A stretch of DNA of 14,422 nucleotides from Flavobacteriales bacterium. GTDB lineage: Bacteria > Bacteroidota > Bacteroidia > Flavobacteriales_D > SKUL01. The stretch's first letter is position 1. The number at the start of each line of letters is the position of its first letter. Below the pieces are notes generated by a model. The model was not told where the DNA came from, ran no database searches, and saw only the letters and a program-made list of their open reading frames with translations. Location of the stretch: positions 1-14,422 of the forward strand of contig SKUL01000160.1 in assembly GCA_007129985.1 (NCBI GenBank). Direction: 5' to 3'. The position numbers and the translations under genes are program-made. Shown here in pieces: positions 14,280 through 14,422 of the stretch.

Positions 14280-14422
14280 TTATTTCACCACGCTGATTTT
14301 AACCGTGTCAAAATCTTTGTTGTTTACGATAAGCTTGGCGATGTAGATACCTGCGGGCCATCCGGTAACGTAAATTTCCTGAAAACCTGCATCGCTGGCA
14401 GCAAACTCGCGAATGAGCTGAC
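14280..14422 (-). CDS. Partial gene: C-terminal T9SS type A sorting domain of a secreted protein
   Basis: The last 46 codons of a minus-strand gene lie in the window; the rest is beyond the right edge. The frame reads IYVTGWPAGIYIAKLIV and ends in FDTVKISVVK before TAA. The pattern W-P-x-G-x-Y, a beta strand, and a short basic end matches the type A C-terminal domain (Por secretion tail) that directs proteins through the type IX secretion system and is then removed. What the cargo does cannot be told. The gene converges on the plus-strand alpha-oxoamine synthase gene and has its own terminator. The domain call is firm in pattern, though only about half of its usual 70-80 residues is seen. Confidence 0.85.
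   Translation of the reverse strand, partial: QLIREFAASDAGFQEIYVTGWPAGIYIAKLIVNNKDFDTVKISVVK

Overview
This window is chromosomal DNA from a member of the Bacteroidota, most likely of the Flavobacteriales or a neighbouring order. The evidence is a type IX secretion (T9SS) C-terminal sorting domain at the right edge, DUF5723 and DUF4835/PorD proteins, the bamD-rpoZ-coaBC-porD-recN cluster known from Bacteroidota, and promoter-like motifs close to TAnnTTTG. Base composition looks near 50% GC, rather high for a flavobacterium. I see no tRNA, rRNA, CRISPR array, insertion sequence or phage gene. Every gene except one lies on the minus strand.

Region 1 (1-6632, minus) is a tightly packed three-gene unit. 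In order of transcription it holds a DUF5723 outer-membrane beta-barrel protein (6632-5127), a secreted TPR / Ig-like / caspase-fold peptidase (5115-2773), and a large sensor with fourteen propeller repeats, a Y_Y_Y domain, one membrane helix and a SpoIIE-type phosphatase (2770 to beyond the left edge). The gaps are 11 and 2 bases. The sensor has no usable ATG and appears to start at TTG, so simple ORF calling can miss it. This unit is the best candidate for an undescribed system: all three proteins expose domains to the periplasm, and the last carries the signal inward.

Region 2 (6733-12549, minus) is a housekeeping operon: bamD, rpoZ, coaBC, porD, recN and fabI. The first four genes are nearly contiguous. 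recN and fabI follow gaps of 39 and 42 bases, and fabI has its own promoter-like motif and is followed by a good intrinsic terminator. The CoaC half of CoaBC carries Asp and Ser where the E. coli enzyme has its active-site Asn125 and Cys158.

Region 3 (12550-14422) opens with a 191-base divergent promoter region. From it a plus-strand alpha-oxoamine synthase gene is transcribed, also starting at TTG. It encodes a serine palmitoyltransferase or cysteate acyltransferase (capnine synthase) candidate, that is, a first enzyme of sphingolipid or sulfonolipid synthesis. It is followed by two successive plus-strand terminators. A minus-strand terminator then ends a convergent gene, of which only the T9SS sorting domain lies inside the window.

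All assignments come from reading translations and motifs by eye; no database search was run.
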